A stretch of DNA of 64,000 bases from Jeotgalibaca sp052266715 (GTDB lineage: Bacteria > Bacillota > Bacilli > Lactobacillales > Aerococcaceae): the NCBI GenBank assembly GCA_052266715.1, contig JBQPRB010000010.1; one strand, written 5' to 3'. This document shows, piece after piece, positions 24,534 to 33,237 of this stretch. The stretch's first letter is position 1; the number at the start of each line of letters is the position of its first letter. Both the position numbers and the translations under genes were made by a program. The notes under the pieces were generated by a model. It worked only from the letters and a program-made list of their open reading frames with translations. It was not told where the DNA came from and made no database searches.

Positions 24534-25850
24534 TTAATATGAATTATTAATTTCATCTATATTTTCCAACAAAAAATCAGAAATCGGCTGCACAATAGCT
24601 CGTGCTAACAAAACAGGAACTGCATTTCCTATTTGTTTATATACTTTATCTATGCGAGCATTATGTGATATCGGCTTCCGCAATTTCCCATGAGATGAAC
24701 CTAGGCTAAATTCGAACCAGTCTGGAAATGTTTGAATCCTTTGGATTTCCTTAATGGATAATCGACGATTTTCACCACGAAATTCCCATTTGTTATGTCC
24801 AATTTTTTCCATAGGTTTGCCGCCAGGGTGTTGCGGAGCTTGACGTCCACTTGCTTGGATAGTAAAGCTCTGCTCATCCCATGTTTTTTTTCTATTACGA
24901 GACATATACATGGTACTATATGAGCCTTCAAAATAATCACCCGGATCATCTTCGAGGTCCCCAATAGCTTCTCTAAGTGTAACCCAAGGAAGTTTATCAT
25001 TTAACAAACTAATTTCATTTGGATTTCCATGAGTGGGTTCTGGCAATTCATAGTGGTAACCAAATTTATCTTCAATTTTTTCTTTATGTACTCCAATTAA
25101 GAATACACGCTCTCGAGATTGAGGTACTCCATAATCTCTAGCATTTACTAAATGAGGTGTAACGGTGTAACCTGCACTTTCAAAATCTTCAATAATCTGC
25201 TTTATTACTTCACCTTTACCCAGAGTCATCATACCTTTGACATTCTCAGCTACAAAGAAAGCAGGTTGAGTTTGAATCAGAGCTCTAATAAAATGGATGT
25301 ATAAAAAATTACGCTCATCATCAATTAACCGAGGACCCGCCTCACTGAAGCCAGGACAAGGGAATCCACCTATCATAAGAGAATTTTTGGGAAATAAAGC
25401 AACTTTTCTAATATCTTTTTGATGTTGGATAATTTCATTACTGAAATTCATTTTATATGTTTCATTTGCTTCCAAGAACATATCATTGGTATAGATAGTT
25501 TTAAAAACACTTTTTTCTCTTATTGCATCAAATTTATTTTTATTTGAAAGAAAAACTGATAGTGCTTCTTCATACCCTATAGTTGATACTAATCCAGCTA
25601 GTTCCGTGCCTAAATCTAGTCCACCAGCACCTGAGAAAAGCGAAGCTACACTAATTTTGTCTTTTCGATATTTAATATCATTAAATAATTTAATATCGTT
25701 ATCGTCCTCTATAATTTTACTTGCTTCTTCTTCAATTTTTTGCATCAAAACTGACTGTATTTCGTCAACTGATAAATCAGAAGAAGATCTAAATTTACGC
25801 TTAAAGCATTTGACATCATCTTTATCAATTATACTCACTTCATTAATCAT
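24534..25850 (-). CDS. DNA (cytosine-5) methyltransferase
   Basis: This 438-residue enzyme methylates cytosine C5 in DNA. All main motifs are present in order: I SLFSGAGGLDLG (about 70-81), IV GGFPCPGFSEAG with catalytic Cys165, VI AENV (Glu202), VIII QSRERVFLIG (244-253), IX RRLSIKEIQRIQTFPDWF, and X IGNAVPVLLARAI. Proline follows the catalytic cysteine instead of the usual glutamine, as in one subgroup. The recognition domain lies between VIII and IX. The gene is AT-rich and separate from, but in line with, two nuclease-fold genes, suggesting a type II restriction-modification set. Confidence 0.95.
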   Translation of the reverse strand: MINEVSIIDKDDVKCFKRKFRSSSDLSVDEIQSVLMQKIEEEASKIIEDDNDIKLFNDIKYRKDKISVASLFSGAGGLDLGTELAGLVSTIGYEEALSVFLSNKNKFDAIREKSVFKTIYTNDMFLEANETYKMNFSNEIIQHQKDIRKVALFPKNSLMIGGFPCPGFSEAGPRLIDDERNFLYIHFIRALIQTQPAFFVAENVKGMMTLGKGEVIKQIIEDFESAGYTVTPHLVNARDYGVPQSRERVFLIGVHKEKIEDKFGYHYELPEPTHGNPNEISLLNDKLPWVTLREAIGDLEDDPGDYFEGSYSTMYMSRNRKKTWDEQSFTIQASGRQAPQHPGGKPMEKIGHNKWEFRGENRRLSIKEIQRIQTFPDWFEFSLGSSHGKLRKPISHNARIDKVYKQIGNAVPVLLARAIVQPISDFLLENIDEINNSY

Positions 25851-26652
25851 AATTAGTATTCCCCTTAATTCATCGTATAGCTACTTTGGTAAAGTAACTA
25901 TATCAAAACTCATTCCAAAAGGCCAGCTTTTTGTATCTATTAAAAAATTTAAATAATACCGAGTAGTGAATTTATAAGTTAATTCAACCAGTGTCAAATA
26001 AAAAAAACATACGAATTCGACATTATATTAAAAGTTATGGTAACTTCAATATAATATCGAATTCATATGACGCAAAACCATGATAACACATTTTCATGTA
26101 GGGAAAAACACCTTTTTCAATCAAAACATTGACAAATAGTTACTTTAATAAAGAAGGTTTTTGTAACATCAAAGTTATTCATTTTTAGCATGCCGCTTAA
26201 ATATAAACAACAACTCTCCTCAAAATCTATCACTCAAACTGAACGTCCAAAATGGAAAATAAAAAATAGTCACCGGACGTAATAGCTTTACAAAAAAACA
26301 CTATTTGTTTAACATCTCATCATTCAACTCACAACAATATTCATACCCATGGACTAACCGGGAATAGTCTGGTTACTGGAAAATCGGCATCTTCATAAAA
26401 ATCAAGGAAAATTGATGCAGGATTTCTACCCTTAGCGGAAAGATCCACGCATATGTCTGTGAACTCAAATAAGAATATAGTTGTGACTTAATCCGTTTCC
26501 CCTTGGTAACGGATTTTTCCTGTCATGAAGGTCTACACTATTAGAATAATCAGTTAGTAAGCGGAATCTAATGATCGGATTATTATACACGACTAATTTA
26601 AACTTGGAACTTAAAGGTTTTTATCTCTGGGTCGGAATTCATCCATCCTTGC
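25851..26652. other. 802-base AT-rich gap in the restriction-like cluster
   Basis: No complete gene is seen. It contains a long imperfect inverted repeat at 26013-26064, a plus-strand terminator-like hairpin at 26490-26519 (AATCCGTT/AACGGATT then TTTTTCC), and a minus-strand open fragment of about 48 codons (26341-26489) whose translation contains FYEDADFPVTRLFPVSPWV. That fragment looks like the end of a real protein that I cannot name; it has no start or ribosome site. Confidence 0.55.
26013..26064. repeat. Imperfect 52-bp inverted repeat
   Basis: Arms GAATTCGACATTATATT... (from 26013) and ...AATATAATATCGAATTC (to 26064) pair with about three mismatches around a TGG centre. There is no T tract, so it is unlikely to be a simple terminator. 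It lies about 160 bases upstream of the methyltransferase start and might be an operator, a cruciform or a small inverted-repeat element. Confidence 0.65.
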
Positions 26653-27990
26653 TTATGAATGATGGTATGTACTTTCTTTACACCAAATATAATTAAAAAA
26701 CCTTATCAAACTGTCACATACGTCTTTGTTCTTAATTACAATATATTCACCCACCTCTGAGTGGATACCAGAATAAGAGAAATCAGGAATATTATCAAAT
26801 TCTTCTATGTTAATATTTTCTGAATAAATGAATTGTGTAGGTGTGAAATTACATGAAGTTATTACTGCAATATCATCAACTATTATAAATTTACAGTGAA
26901 CTGAATCGTTTACAGCATATAAATGTTTGTTTGTAATAGTATAATTTTTGATAAATTCTTTAAATGAATGTGTATTCACAGGTTTTCTTTTCCCGTGAGA
27001 ATGGTTGTTTTCATCTACAAAAGTTTGAGATAAGATTCTTATCTCAATGTCTTTTTTTGTTTCTTTAAGTAGTTCATTTAAGAATCCATATCTTTTGGTA
27101 GCAGTACTATTACTAGTAACATAATAAGAATAAGCAGAAACATGTTGACCACATATATATATCCTATTTTTTGATTTTTTTACTAAATCGATTAAATAAT
27201 TTTCAAAAACACTTTGAGACTGGTAAAAAAAAGGTCCCATATAAAAATTATGATTTTTTTCGGGTTCGCTAACCATATAATTAGGTTTTTTAATTATTTG
27301 ATAGTGATTGAATTTTTTTTGTTGGTTGAAACTTTCAATGGAAATTGAATTAGTTATTAATGTGGTAAAAAATATCTGGGCAGAGTTTCTAAAATTATTA
27401 AAATTTTCACAAATAATCATTAATTCATCCTTTATCTTATCCCTCACGGCTAGATTAGATGAAGTTAGTGCTACTGCGTGAGAACCGTTTTTGAATTTTA
27501 TATAAAAAGATTTTATGTGTAAACTATAAGGCATATTTCCTCTCGAAAATTTTTTTACTTTTCTACTTCGAATATACATATGAGGGAAAATATACATTCT
27601 GAAGTTAGGATTTGTATAATTTATAGAATCTTTATATATAGCATCTGCAACATCATATTTTGAAACAGGCTTACCATTAAAACAAAAATTTGAAGTTTTT
27701 AAATTAGTAATCTTTTTAGGGTAACTGTTATCATAGCCTTCTAAAGGAATAGAAATAATGTTTATTTTAATACCTTGTTCGGATAATTTTTTAAAAAAAG
27801 AATGTAATATAGGATTATTATAAAGATAGAGGCTTGCATTAATTTCAGTAATATTTTCCTTATTCATTTCGATATATTCAGTAAATTTTTTTAAGATAGT
27901 AGGACTGCTGCCCTGTAAGTAATATTTTTCAGGATCAGCATATAAAGACGGACTATCATATATTAACTGCGCATTTGGCATACAGCACAT
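26653..27990 (-). CDS. PLD-superfamily (HKD) nuclease, restriction-like
   Basis: The 445-residue protein has a duplicated phospholipase-D fold. The second HKD site is clear: DSVHCKFIIVDD with His365, Lys367 and Asp372, followed by ITSCNFTP. The first half has LHIKSFYIKF (His158, Lys160) followed by ALTSSNLA, the matching half-site. PLD-fold restriction enzymes (BfiI and NgoFVII types) use this site without metal ions. It starts three bases after a PD-(D/E)xK-like gene and lies upstream of a cytosine methyltransferase. It is AT-rich. Function as a restriction or anti-phage nuclease is an inference from fold and neighbours. Confidence 0.75.
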   Translation of the reverse strand: MCCMPNAQLIYDSPSLYADPEKYYLQGSSPTILKKFTEYIEMNKENITEINASLYLYNNPILHSFFKKLSEQGIKINIISIPLEGYDNSYPKKITNLKTSNFCFNGKPVSKYDVADAIYKDSINYTNPNFRMYIFPHMYIRSRKVKKFSRGNMPYSLHIKSFYIKFKNGSHAVALTSSNLAVRDKIKDELMIICENFNNFRNSAQIFFTTLITNSISIESFNQQKKFNHYQIIKKPNYMVSEPEKNHNFYMGPFFYQSQSVFENYLIDLVKKSKNRIYICGQHVSAYSYYVTSNSTATKRYGFLNELLKETKKDIEIRILSQTFVDENNHSHGKRKPVNTHSFKEFIKNYTITNKHLYAVNDSVHCKFIIVDDIAVITSCNFTPTQFIYSENINIEEFDNIPDFSYSGIHSEVGEYIVIKNKDVCDSLIRFFNYIWCKESTYHHS

Positions 27991-27993
27991 CTC

Positions 27994-28920
27994 CTAACTG
28001 TTTATTGTTATAGTTGGATAAGGGTGTATAAGTTCTGGATTACTGAAATTTGTACTATTGATATCATGAGCATTAGAGATACCTAGTTCTCTTAAGCAAT
28101 CAACCAAATTATTTGCAACACTATCTCCCTTTATATTTAATGGATTGTCAAATTTAACAATAGGAGTTAGTTTATTTGCAACTATTCGCCAATCTACGTA
28201 CACAGCCAAAGGTCTATTACCATCCCATTTTTCTTCTATAGTTCTGTAGTTTAGTGCTTTGCAAGCAAAATATACGTTAGGATTAGCATTCACATACTCT
28301 TCTATTGGTATAAGATTATCTATTACATCCTGCGTAGTCATTATATAATCATTAATTAAAATGTAGTTGGCAATACCGGAGTTCGCAATTACTTCTCCAT
28401 TAATATAAGCATTTTTCTTATCTATACTCAGGTTTGTACCTGAATATACATCAAGTACTTGGGTACGACTGAGGGGCATTAAACCCGATAGATCCCCACT
28501 AAGTTTATTTACTAATTCAAATTTCCACCCTAATGTAATAGAGCCTTCATTAGTGCGTTGTTTTTTTATTTTGTATACAAGATTTCTTGACATAAACAAA
28601 TGTCTTTTGCTATTAGTAGCACTTTGAATCAACACTTGCCAATTTGGACCAAGTAATTGCTCTGCTCTCTCGGCATTTGTTTTATTCTCAATAAAATCTG
28701 CATTTTCTTTTTTAAATGATATTTTTATTTCAATATTTTCCCCTAAATGATTTATATTTTCAGCTTTTATATATATATCGGTTTTAGGTTCGCCTTTAGG
28801 ACAGGTTGGTTTGCCACTTTTTAATATAATAAATGTTTCATCATTAAAGTTAAAAATTTGATTACAAGATAAAAGTGATAATATTCTTCTTTCTTCATTC
28901 CCAAATGTAGTCATATGCAT
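27994..28920 (-). CDS. Putative PD-(D/E)xK nuclease, restriction-like
   Basis: The 308-residue protein is not a family I recognise by name. Near the N-terminus, PKTDIYI (Asp48) is followed 16 residues later by IEIKISF (Glu64, Lys66), the spacing and strand pattern of a PD-(D/E)xK nuclease core, and then NAERAEQLLG as the next helix. The remainder is alpha/beta with no membrane segment. It is the first gene of a two-gene unit with the PLD-type nuclease (gap of three bases). An upstream dyad and promoter lie at 28950-28990. Restriction is inferred. Confidence 0.55.
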   Translation of the reverse strand: MHMTTFGNEERRILSLLSCNQIFNFNDETFIILKSGKPTCPKGEPKTDIYIKAENINHLGENIEIKISFKKENADFIENKTNAERAEQLLGPNWQVLIQSATNSKRHLFMSRNLVYKIKKQRTNEGSITLGWKFELVNKLSGDLSGLMPLSRTQVLDVYSGTNLSIDKKNAYINGEVIANSGIANYILINDYIMTTQDVIDNLIPIEEYVNANPNVYFACKALNYRTIEEKWDGNRPLAVYVDWRIVANKLTPIVKFDNPLNIKGDSVANNLVDCLRELGISNAHDINSTNFSNPELIHPYPTITINS

Positions 28921-28949
28921 CTCCTTATATTTTATGATTCAACTTTTAC

Positions 28950-28976
28950 ACTCAAAATTATACTTTGAGTCAACTG
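28950..28976 (-). promoter_or_regulatory. Promoter with dyad before the nuclease pair
   Basis: On the minus strand TTGACT is followed after 17 bases by TGTAAA. The inverted repeat ACTCAAA-(7)-TTTGAGT lies across the spacer. A regulator could bind there and occlude the promoter. Confidence 0.4.
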
Positions 28977-29549
28977 CACCGTACTATACAATCATAAAGA
29001 ATAGGCTGGACTCCAATTCATGTATACCTAACCACCAATGAAGAAGCAGGGTACCTGTATTGAAAAAACGCTCGGATATCGAATACTTTTTTAAAGTGGT
29101 TGAATCCCTTCTGAATAAACATTTCCTTGTGAGACCTGTTTTTCACAAGGGATTTTTTAATACGAGGGTTAGTGTTTTAGTTTGCCAAATACTTTAGTCA
29201 TATAACTCTATAGGTAGCAACGCAGTTCCCAAAGAATTAATTTCTTTTTAAGGTTTGAAAATTGCTTCAATACCTTTCAAGTATACCAATCACTAATGAC
29301 CATAAGTCTACTATAACGATATTTTACAAACATTTCCATATACAATACAAAATCTCCCCTTACTCCTCTGCTATTGTCTATATTTCACATATAAAAAAGA
29401 ATTAAACTTTCGTCTGGAAATCCGAGCGCAAATTACAGTACCCTTAATAAGCATTTGAACAAAGACTTTAGATAGACTATTTCTCTATTATCGATTGCAT
29501 CTTTAACAATACAACTATTCTATTTTTGCTAAAGCTAATCTCTCTAATA

Positions 29550-29601
29550 ACACCAGTGCGAGTAATATCTTCAAATTTGAAAATATTACTCGCACTGGTG
29601 T
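29550..29601. repeat. 52-bp near-perfect palindrome
   Basis: ACACCAGTGCGAGTAATAT (29550-29568) and its exact complement (29583-29601) flank a palindromic core TTCAAATTTGAA; only one base pair of 26 is mismatched. No T tract follows on either strand. Confidence 0.85.
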
Positions 29602-29655
29602 CCCATTCGGCTACGAAACCGTACGAAAATACTTCAATATGTCAAAAACACGAAA

Positions 29656-29728
29656 AGAGACTGGGAAAAAACTCAGTCTCTGAATAAAAAAATCCCAACT
29701 CCTTCATTTTGAAGGAGTTGGGATTTTA
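29656..29728 (+). terminator. Two stacked terminator-like hairpins
   Basis: AGAGACTG/CAGTCTCT (29656-29681) and a 17-bp perfect stem AATCCCAACTCCTTC/GAAGGAGTTGGGATT (29688-29728). The second can terminate in both directions. They precede the IS1182 remnant. Confidence 0.7.
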
Positions 29729-29802
29729 TCGTTTTAAAATATACAGTGAGCCAAATATCTTATAATTTAAGTATCACACAAAAACAAAAGAAGTAGCTCA
29801 CC

Positions 29803-30057
29803 ATATATCAAAATTATAGCTCAATGGGAACGACCTTAACACTATAATTGGATTTTACAATCCCGAATGATCATGAACCCTCCTCATTAGTCATTTTGTG
29901 GATTCTATTCCTTCGGAATTTCTTCTTGAAGATACGTTTCATACAGGTCGCCCTGCTTTTCATCCTGTAATGCTTTTAAAGATGTTTTTGTTTGCCCATA
30001 GTCGCACAACATTTTCTGACCGTAAAATGAAATGAATGAAGAATCTATTCCTAACGG
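29803..30057 (+). pseudogene. 5' fragment of an IS1182-family transposase
   Basis: Reading on the plus strand gives YQNYSSMGTTLTL, a stop, LDFTIPNDHEPSSLVI, a frameshift, then FVDSIPSEFLLEDTFHTGRP and AFHPVMLLKMFLFAHSRTTF, and finally SDRKMK, a stop and NEESIP. This is the conserved N-terminal part of IS1182-type DDE transposases with the start codon lost (ATA), two stops and a shift. It is cut off at about 30057, where GC-rich sequence of the next unit begins. Confidence 0.82.
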
Positions 30058-30088
30058 GACGCGTTTGCTGGGGTTGGCGGTAGGTCAG

Positions 30089-30652
30089 TCACTTCCCGAA
30101 GCCCCAGCGTTTGTTCGTGCGTTCTCTGCTCATATTCTTCAATGCGTTTTCATCCCCGCTGGCTTTCGCGCGCAGCGCATCGATGGCGTCCCGCATCAGC
30201 TCCGCCAGTTTTTCAGTATCTGTTTCCAGCCCCTCTTTCGAAGTGGTCAAGACGAGCTGCACATGCTTCCCAGCTTCCAGCCGCTGTTTCAGGTGCTTAT
30301 CATTATTCCCAAATAAGACATCCAGCGCCATGTGTGCGTGTTGGCTTGATGGGAACAGCTCTACCGCCCCAGCGTATTCATAGGCTTCAATCAAATCGTA
30401 TTCGATGATAAAGTTGTGTTCCTGGAAGACGCGGTTCACCTGTCCCATGTCCGTTAATATTTGGTCCGTCCCGTAGTAGCCGACTGTCAGCGGCTCCCCA
30501 GCTGCCGTCCGGAAATAAGTTTCCACCACTAGGTCGGGCTTTCGTTCGTGCCCTCGGCTCCGCTTGAACCGTTCAATGCGCGCTTCCTGTTCCAGTTTCT
30601 CATCATAGGTCCGGTTGCTCTTGTCCCGAAAACCGCCAAACTGTTTCTTCAT
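30089..30652 (-). CDS. Uncharacterised protein, second gene of GC-rich unit
   Basis: I do not recognise this 187-residue protein. It is soluble and charged, with a basic N-terminus (KRSRGHERK), a mixed alpha/beta middle (EHNFIIEYDLIEAYEYAG; LFPSSQHAHMALDVLFG; HVQLVLTTSKEG) and an Arg-rich C-terminus (MSRERTNKRWGFGK). Its ATG overlaps the stop of the 688-residue gene upstream by one base (TAATG), so the two are translationally coupled. GC content is clearly higher than in flanking genes, which suggests transfer. No terminator is seen before the IS1182 remnant, so its 3' flank may be truncated. Confidence 0.75.
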   Translation of the reverse strand: MKKQFGGFRDKSNRTYDEKLEQEARIERFKRSRGHERKPDLVVETYFRTAAGEPLTVGYYGTDQILTDMGQVNRVFQEHNFIIEYDLIEAYEYAGAVELFPSSQHAHMALDVLFGNNDKHLKQRLEAGKHVQLVLTTSKEGLETDTEKLAELMRDAIDALRAKASGDENALKNMSRERTNKRWGFGK

Positions 30653-32718
30653 TATTTTGCCTCCTCTATGATAGTGTGCGGGCTGAACCGCATCATCGCT
30701 GCCGCCATCTCCTTTTGGGTCAGTTCCACATTGCGTGCATCCCCTATTGGATAGAGGGGCTTGTCCAGCTTATCCATGAAGCCCTTGACGCGGTGGTAGG
30801 CCGAATGCCCCGAGTGGCGGGTATTGTAGAAGACTAGCGCATCTGGGTTGTCCAAAAAGGTCAAATCTCGGGTCACCAGCTGCTCGGCTTCCACAAACTC
30901 CCAGCTGGGGTTGGTTGCCTGCAATTTCTTATGCCAGTCCACGCGCCCTGCCAGCACGATGATGTGCTTTCCGTTTAGGAGTTGGGTATCCGCCTCTTCC
31001 GTGCCTTCCTCCTCCTGAAACGCCAGTGTCGCTTCTAGGAATCGGATGCGCTCTTCTGCGACTCTTTCCCTCTCCGTAGCCTTTTCAAGCGCCTGTTCCA
31101 AGCGTTTAGTCTCGCGCTGTAAGACTGCCTCTTTCTCCGCCAGTGCGTCGAAGCGGACCGCCGCTTGTGTGGCTGCCGCTCGGCTGTATTCCCGTTCTTT
31201 TCCAAGTTCTCTTTCAAGAATTTCCCGTCTGTGTGATTCCTTTTCCTGTATCAGGGTCAGTTCCGCCGCGTTAGACTGGTCGATACCCTTCAGGTATTTC
31301 GAACGGGTGTCGAAGAAGTCCCGTGCCAAGACGTACTGGAAGAGGTTGGATACGAGGTTTTCCAGCAAGCTTTCAAACTGTTCCTCGTAGGTAGCATTTT
31401 GGGAACCCTGTACGTCAACGGTGAGGCAGTAGCTTTGAAAAAAATAGGTCCATTCGTCCGCGGATAGGGAGCGATCAAAGAAACGCGGCGGGAATCCGTA
31501 GCTGCTGAACCGGTCGCGGGCATGGCGGACATTGACCGCCACTGGGTTTCCGAGTCGCAGTTCTGCCTCCAGCAGAAAAGCTTGGTGGTCTGGGCGCATG
31601 GCTTCCTTCTCCATCAACCTCTCGACCCGTTCCCGCTCATGGTCCATAATCCGACTTATCCCGTTCATCACATGACCGTCATGGAAGAACCTTTCGCGGA
31701 ATTCCTCGATGATGGTTAACTCACTATGGGCTGTAGACCAGCTGGCTAACAGGCGTTCGTTTTCTGCTATCAACTGCCCTAGGTCCCAGTAGTCAATTTC
31801 TTCCTCGATTTCAAAGTATTCATAGTAGAAGCGGAACATCCCCTCCGTTTCTTTGCCCGAAGCTGTAATCAGGGCGATGACCACTTGGATGAAACGGTGG
31901 TAGGCCATGGTTCCGTCTAGTTGCTCATAGCGCCAGCTGTCCTTTTGCCAAATTTTTTGGATATCCCGGTACCTCAACACTTGGTTCCGATCCAGATAGC
32001 GTTGGAGTCGCTTGTAGCCTTTATTTAAAAGCTGCTTGAGCGGCGCGTTATCACCCGTGTCTCGGACGTAAGAGGCAATGCCGGCCATCTTCTCTATCGT
32101 CATTAGCTGCTCCGTCGGGTACATGTAGCGTTTCTTGTCTGCCACATGCCGGCTTTTGCGGTAGTGCGCATAGTAAACGTCCGGATTCTTCTCGTAGACC
32201 CAGTCAATCTCCGCTTGCATATGAGGACTTGGTCCCATTCCGTAGAGAAGGAATGCATCTGGGTTTTCAAGTGGTAGAGGCTCATTATAGGCATCGTAGA
32301 CCCGGTTGGTGGATACGAGCAAGTAGGCCTCCTCATAGTTCATGCCTTTGCCTTCCGTCACCAGGGCTAGGGCTTCCCGCGTCCGTGTCAGCCCCTCTTG
32401 GTCCGTCCATACCCCCGCCAACTCATCCACGTTCGGCATGTGGTAGCGAAGGTCCAAGAAGAAGGACGTTAGCTCCTCGAGCGTGAACGGCGGGTTGAGG
32501 TCCTTACCGTCCCGTTGGAGCAATTGGCATGCTCGGTGGAATGCCGTGTGCCTACGTTCGACGGTTGGCTCTTCCTCTGCTTCCTGCCAACTAAACAGTC
32601 CGCCGTCATCCCCACCCAGCCAATCGTCTCCTCCCACGATTGTTTGCGCTTCCAAAAATGTTGTTACATTAAGATCCGCCTCTTCTTCGAGTGGTATCAG
32701 TTTCCTCCGATCACTCAT
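30652..32718 (-). CDS. Large coiled-coil protein with DUF2325-like C-terminus
   Basis: This 688-residue protein is not a named family to me. The first 480 residues are acidic and mostly helical. A long coiled coil rich in Glu, Arg and Ala runs from about 490 to 575. The last 100 residues form a Rossmann-like alpha/beta unit: HIIVLAGRVDWHKKL, then NPDALVFYNTRHSGHSAYH, then KPLYPIGDARNVELT. This resembles DUF2325, which has the same GG/GR strand, DxVxF strand and SHs/H-rich helix. I start at the ATG at 32718 because AGGAGGGG lies just upstream. It is GC-rich, with frequent CGG/CTC/GCC codons unlike the genome. Confidence 0.75.
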   Translation of the reverse strand: MSDRRKLIPLEEEADLNVTTFLEAQTIVGGDDWLGGDDGGLFSWQEAEEEPTVERRHTAFHRACQLLQRDGKDLNPPFTLEELTSFFLDLRYHMPNVDELAGVWTDQEGLTRTREALALVTEGKGMNYEEAYLLVSTNRVYDAYNEPLPLENPDAFLLYGMGPSPHMQAEIDWVYEKNPDVYYAHYRKSRHVADKKRYMYPTEQLMTIEKMAGIASYVRDTGDNAPLKQLLNKGYKRLQRYLDRNQVLRYRDIQKIWQKDSWRYEQLDGTMAYHRFIQVVIALITASGKETEGMFRFYYEYFEIEEEIDYWDLGQLIAENERLLASWSTAHSELTIIEEFRERFFHDGHVMNGISRIMDHERERVERLMEKEAMRPDHQAFLLEAELRLGNPVAVNVRHARDRFSSYGFPPRFFDRSLSADEWTYFFQSYCLTVDVQGSQNATYEEQFESLLENLVSNLFQYVLARDFFDTRSKYLKGIDQSNAAELTLIQEKESHRREILERELGKEREYSRAAATQAAVRFDALAEKEAVLQRETKRLEQALEKATERERVAEERIRFLEATLAFQEEEGTEEADTQLLNGKHIIVLAGRVDWHKKLQATNPSWEFVEAEQLVTRDLTFLDNPDALVFYNTRHSGHSAYHRVKGFMDKLDKPLYPIGDARNVELTQKEMAAAMMRFSPHTIIEEAK

Positions 32719-32751
32719 GCAACCCCTCCTCTTCTTGGTATTCACCCTTCC

Positions 32752-32779
32752 ATTTTACCACAATATTGTGCCACTTCAA
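32752..32779 (-). promoter_or_regulatory. Promoter with palindrome in its spacer (GC-rich unit)
   Basis: TTGAAG (32774-32779), 16 bases, TAAAAT (32752-32757). The perfect 12-bp palindrome CACAATATTGTG (32759-32770) occupies the spacer, an ideal place for a repressor that blocks polymerase. Confidence 0.55.
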
Positions 32780-33214
32780 TGCTTCGATGGATGACATTTT
32801 CATGTATCCTATGGCTTTTTATGGAGATAGTTTGTCAAATTAAATTAATGAAATTGGCACCTTAACCATCTTTTTTTCAAGTAACTTCTAATGATTTTCC
32901 TCTTTAATGCGTTCTGAAAAGAAGTAAGGTTTGTGAACCATTCATGATTCCAATACAAAAAACAACTATTTTATTCTTGTACCCACCTATGGTTTACAAC
33001 GACAATATTATTTTGATTAAAGGTAAAGCTATAGCTTTACCTTTAAAACTGACTTCAACCAAAGTTTTTATAATCAGAAAAAAAATAAAATTGATCTGTA
33101 TTTAACTTGAAACGTCTTTTTCAAACGAAATAATTCAATATCCATAGAAGCACTATTATCATTAGATTATTGACAAAATCTCTATAGTTGTTACCTACTA
33201 GATTATTTTTAAAA
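32780..33214. other. Gene-free stretch with a 30-bp perfect palindrome
   Basis: No gene is seen. At 33017-33046 the sequence TTAAAGGTAAAGCTA and its exact complement meet without a loop. There is no clear T tract beyond it. The stretch joins the GC-rich unit to the rae1 fragment. Confidence 0.65.
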
Positions 33215-33237
33215 CTACATAAAAGATGATAAACATA

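Larger units (their letters stand above)
28977..29802. other. Gene-free stretch rich in hairpins
   Basis: No ORF with family features. It holds a plus-strand terminator (CCTTGTGA/TCACAAGG then GATTTTTT, about 29126-29158), a 52-bp near-perfect palindrome at 29550-29601, and two stacked hairpins at 29656-29681 and 29688-29728. This is probably scar sequence between the restriction-like cluster and the IS1182 remnant. Confidence 0.65.

Noticed and set aside
24336..24542. Plus-strand ORF of 68 codons after the IS
   Set aside because: No ribosome site, crosses a tandem repeat and overlaps the end of the methyltransferase gene.
24534..28920. DISARM defence system
   Set aside because: A cytosine methylase and a PLD protein are present, but the helicase DrmA and DUF1998 protein DrmB are absent.
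30032..30316. Plus-strand ORF at the IS1182/GC-rich junction
   Set aside because: It is a fusion of a few transposase codons with the antisense of the 187-residue gene.
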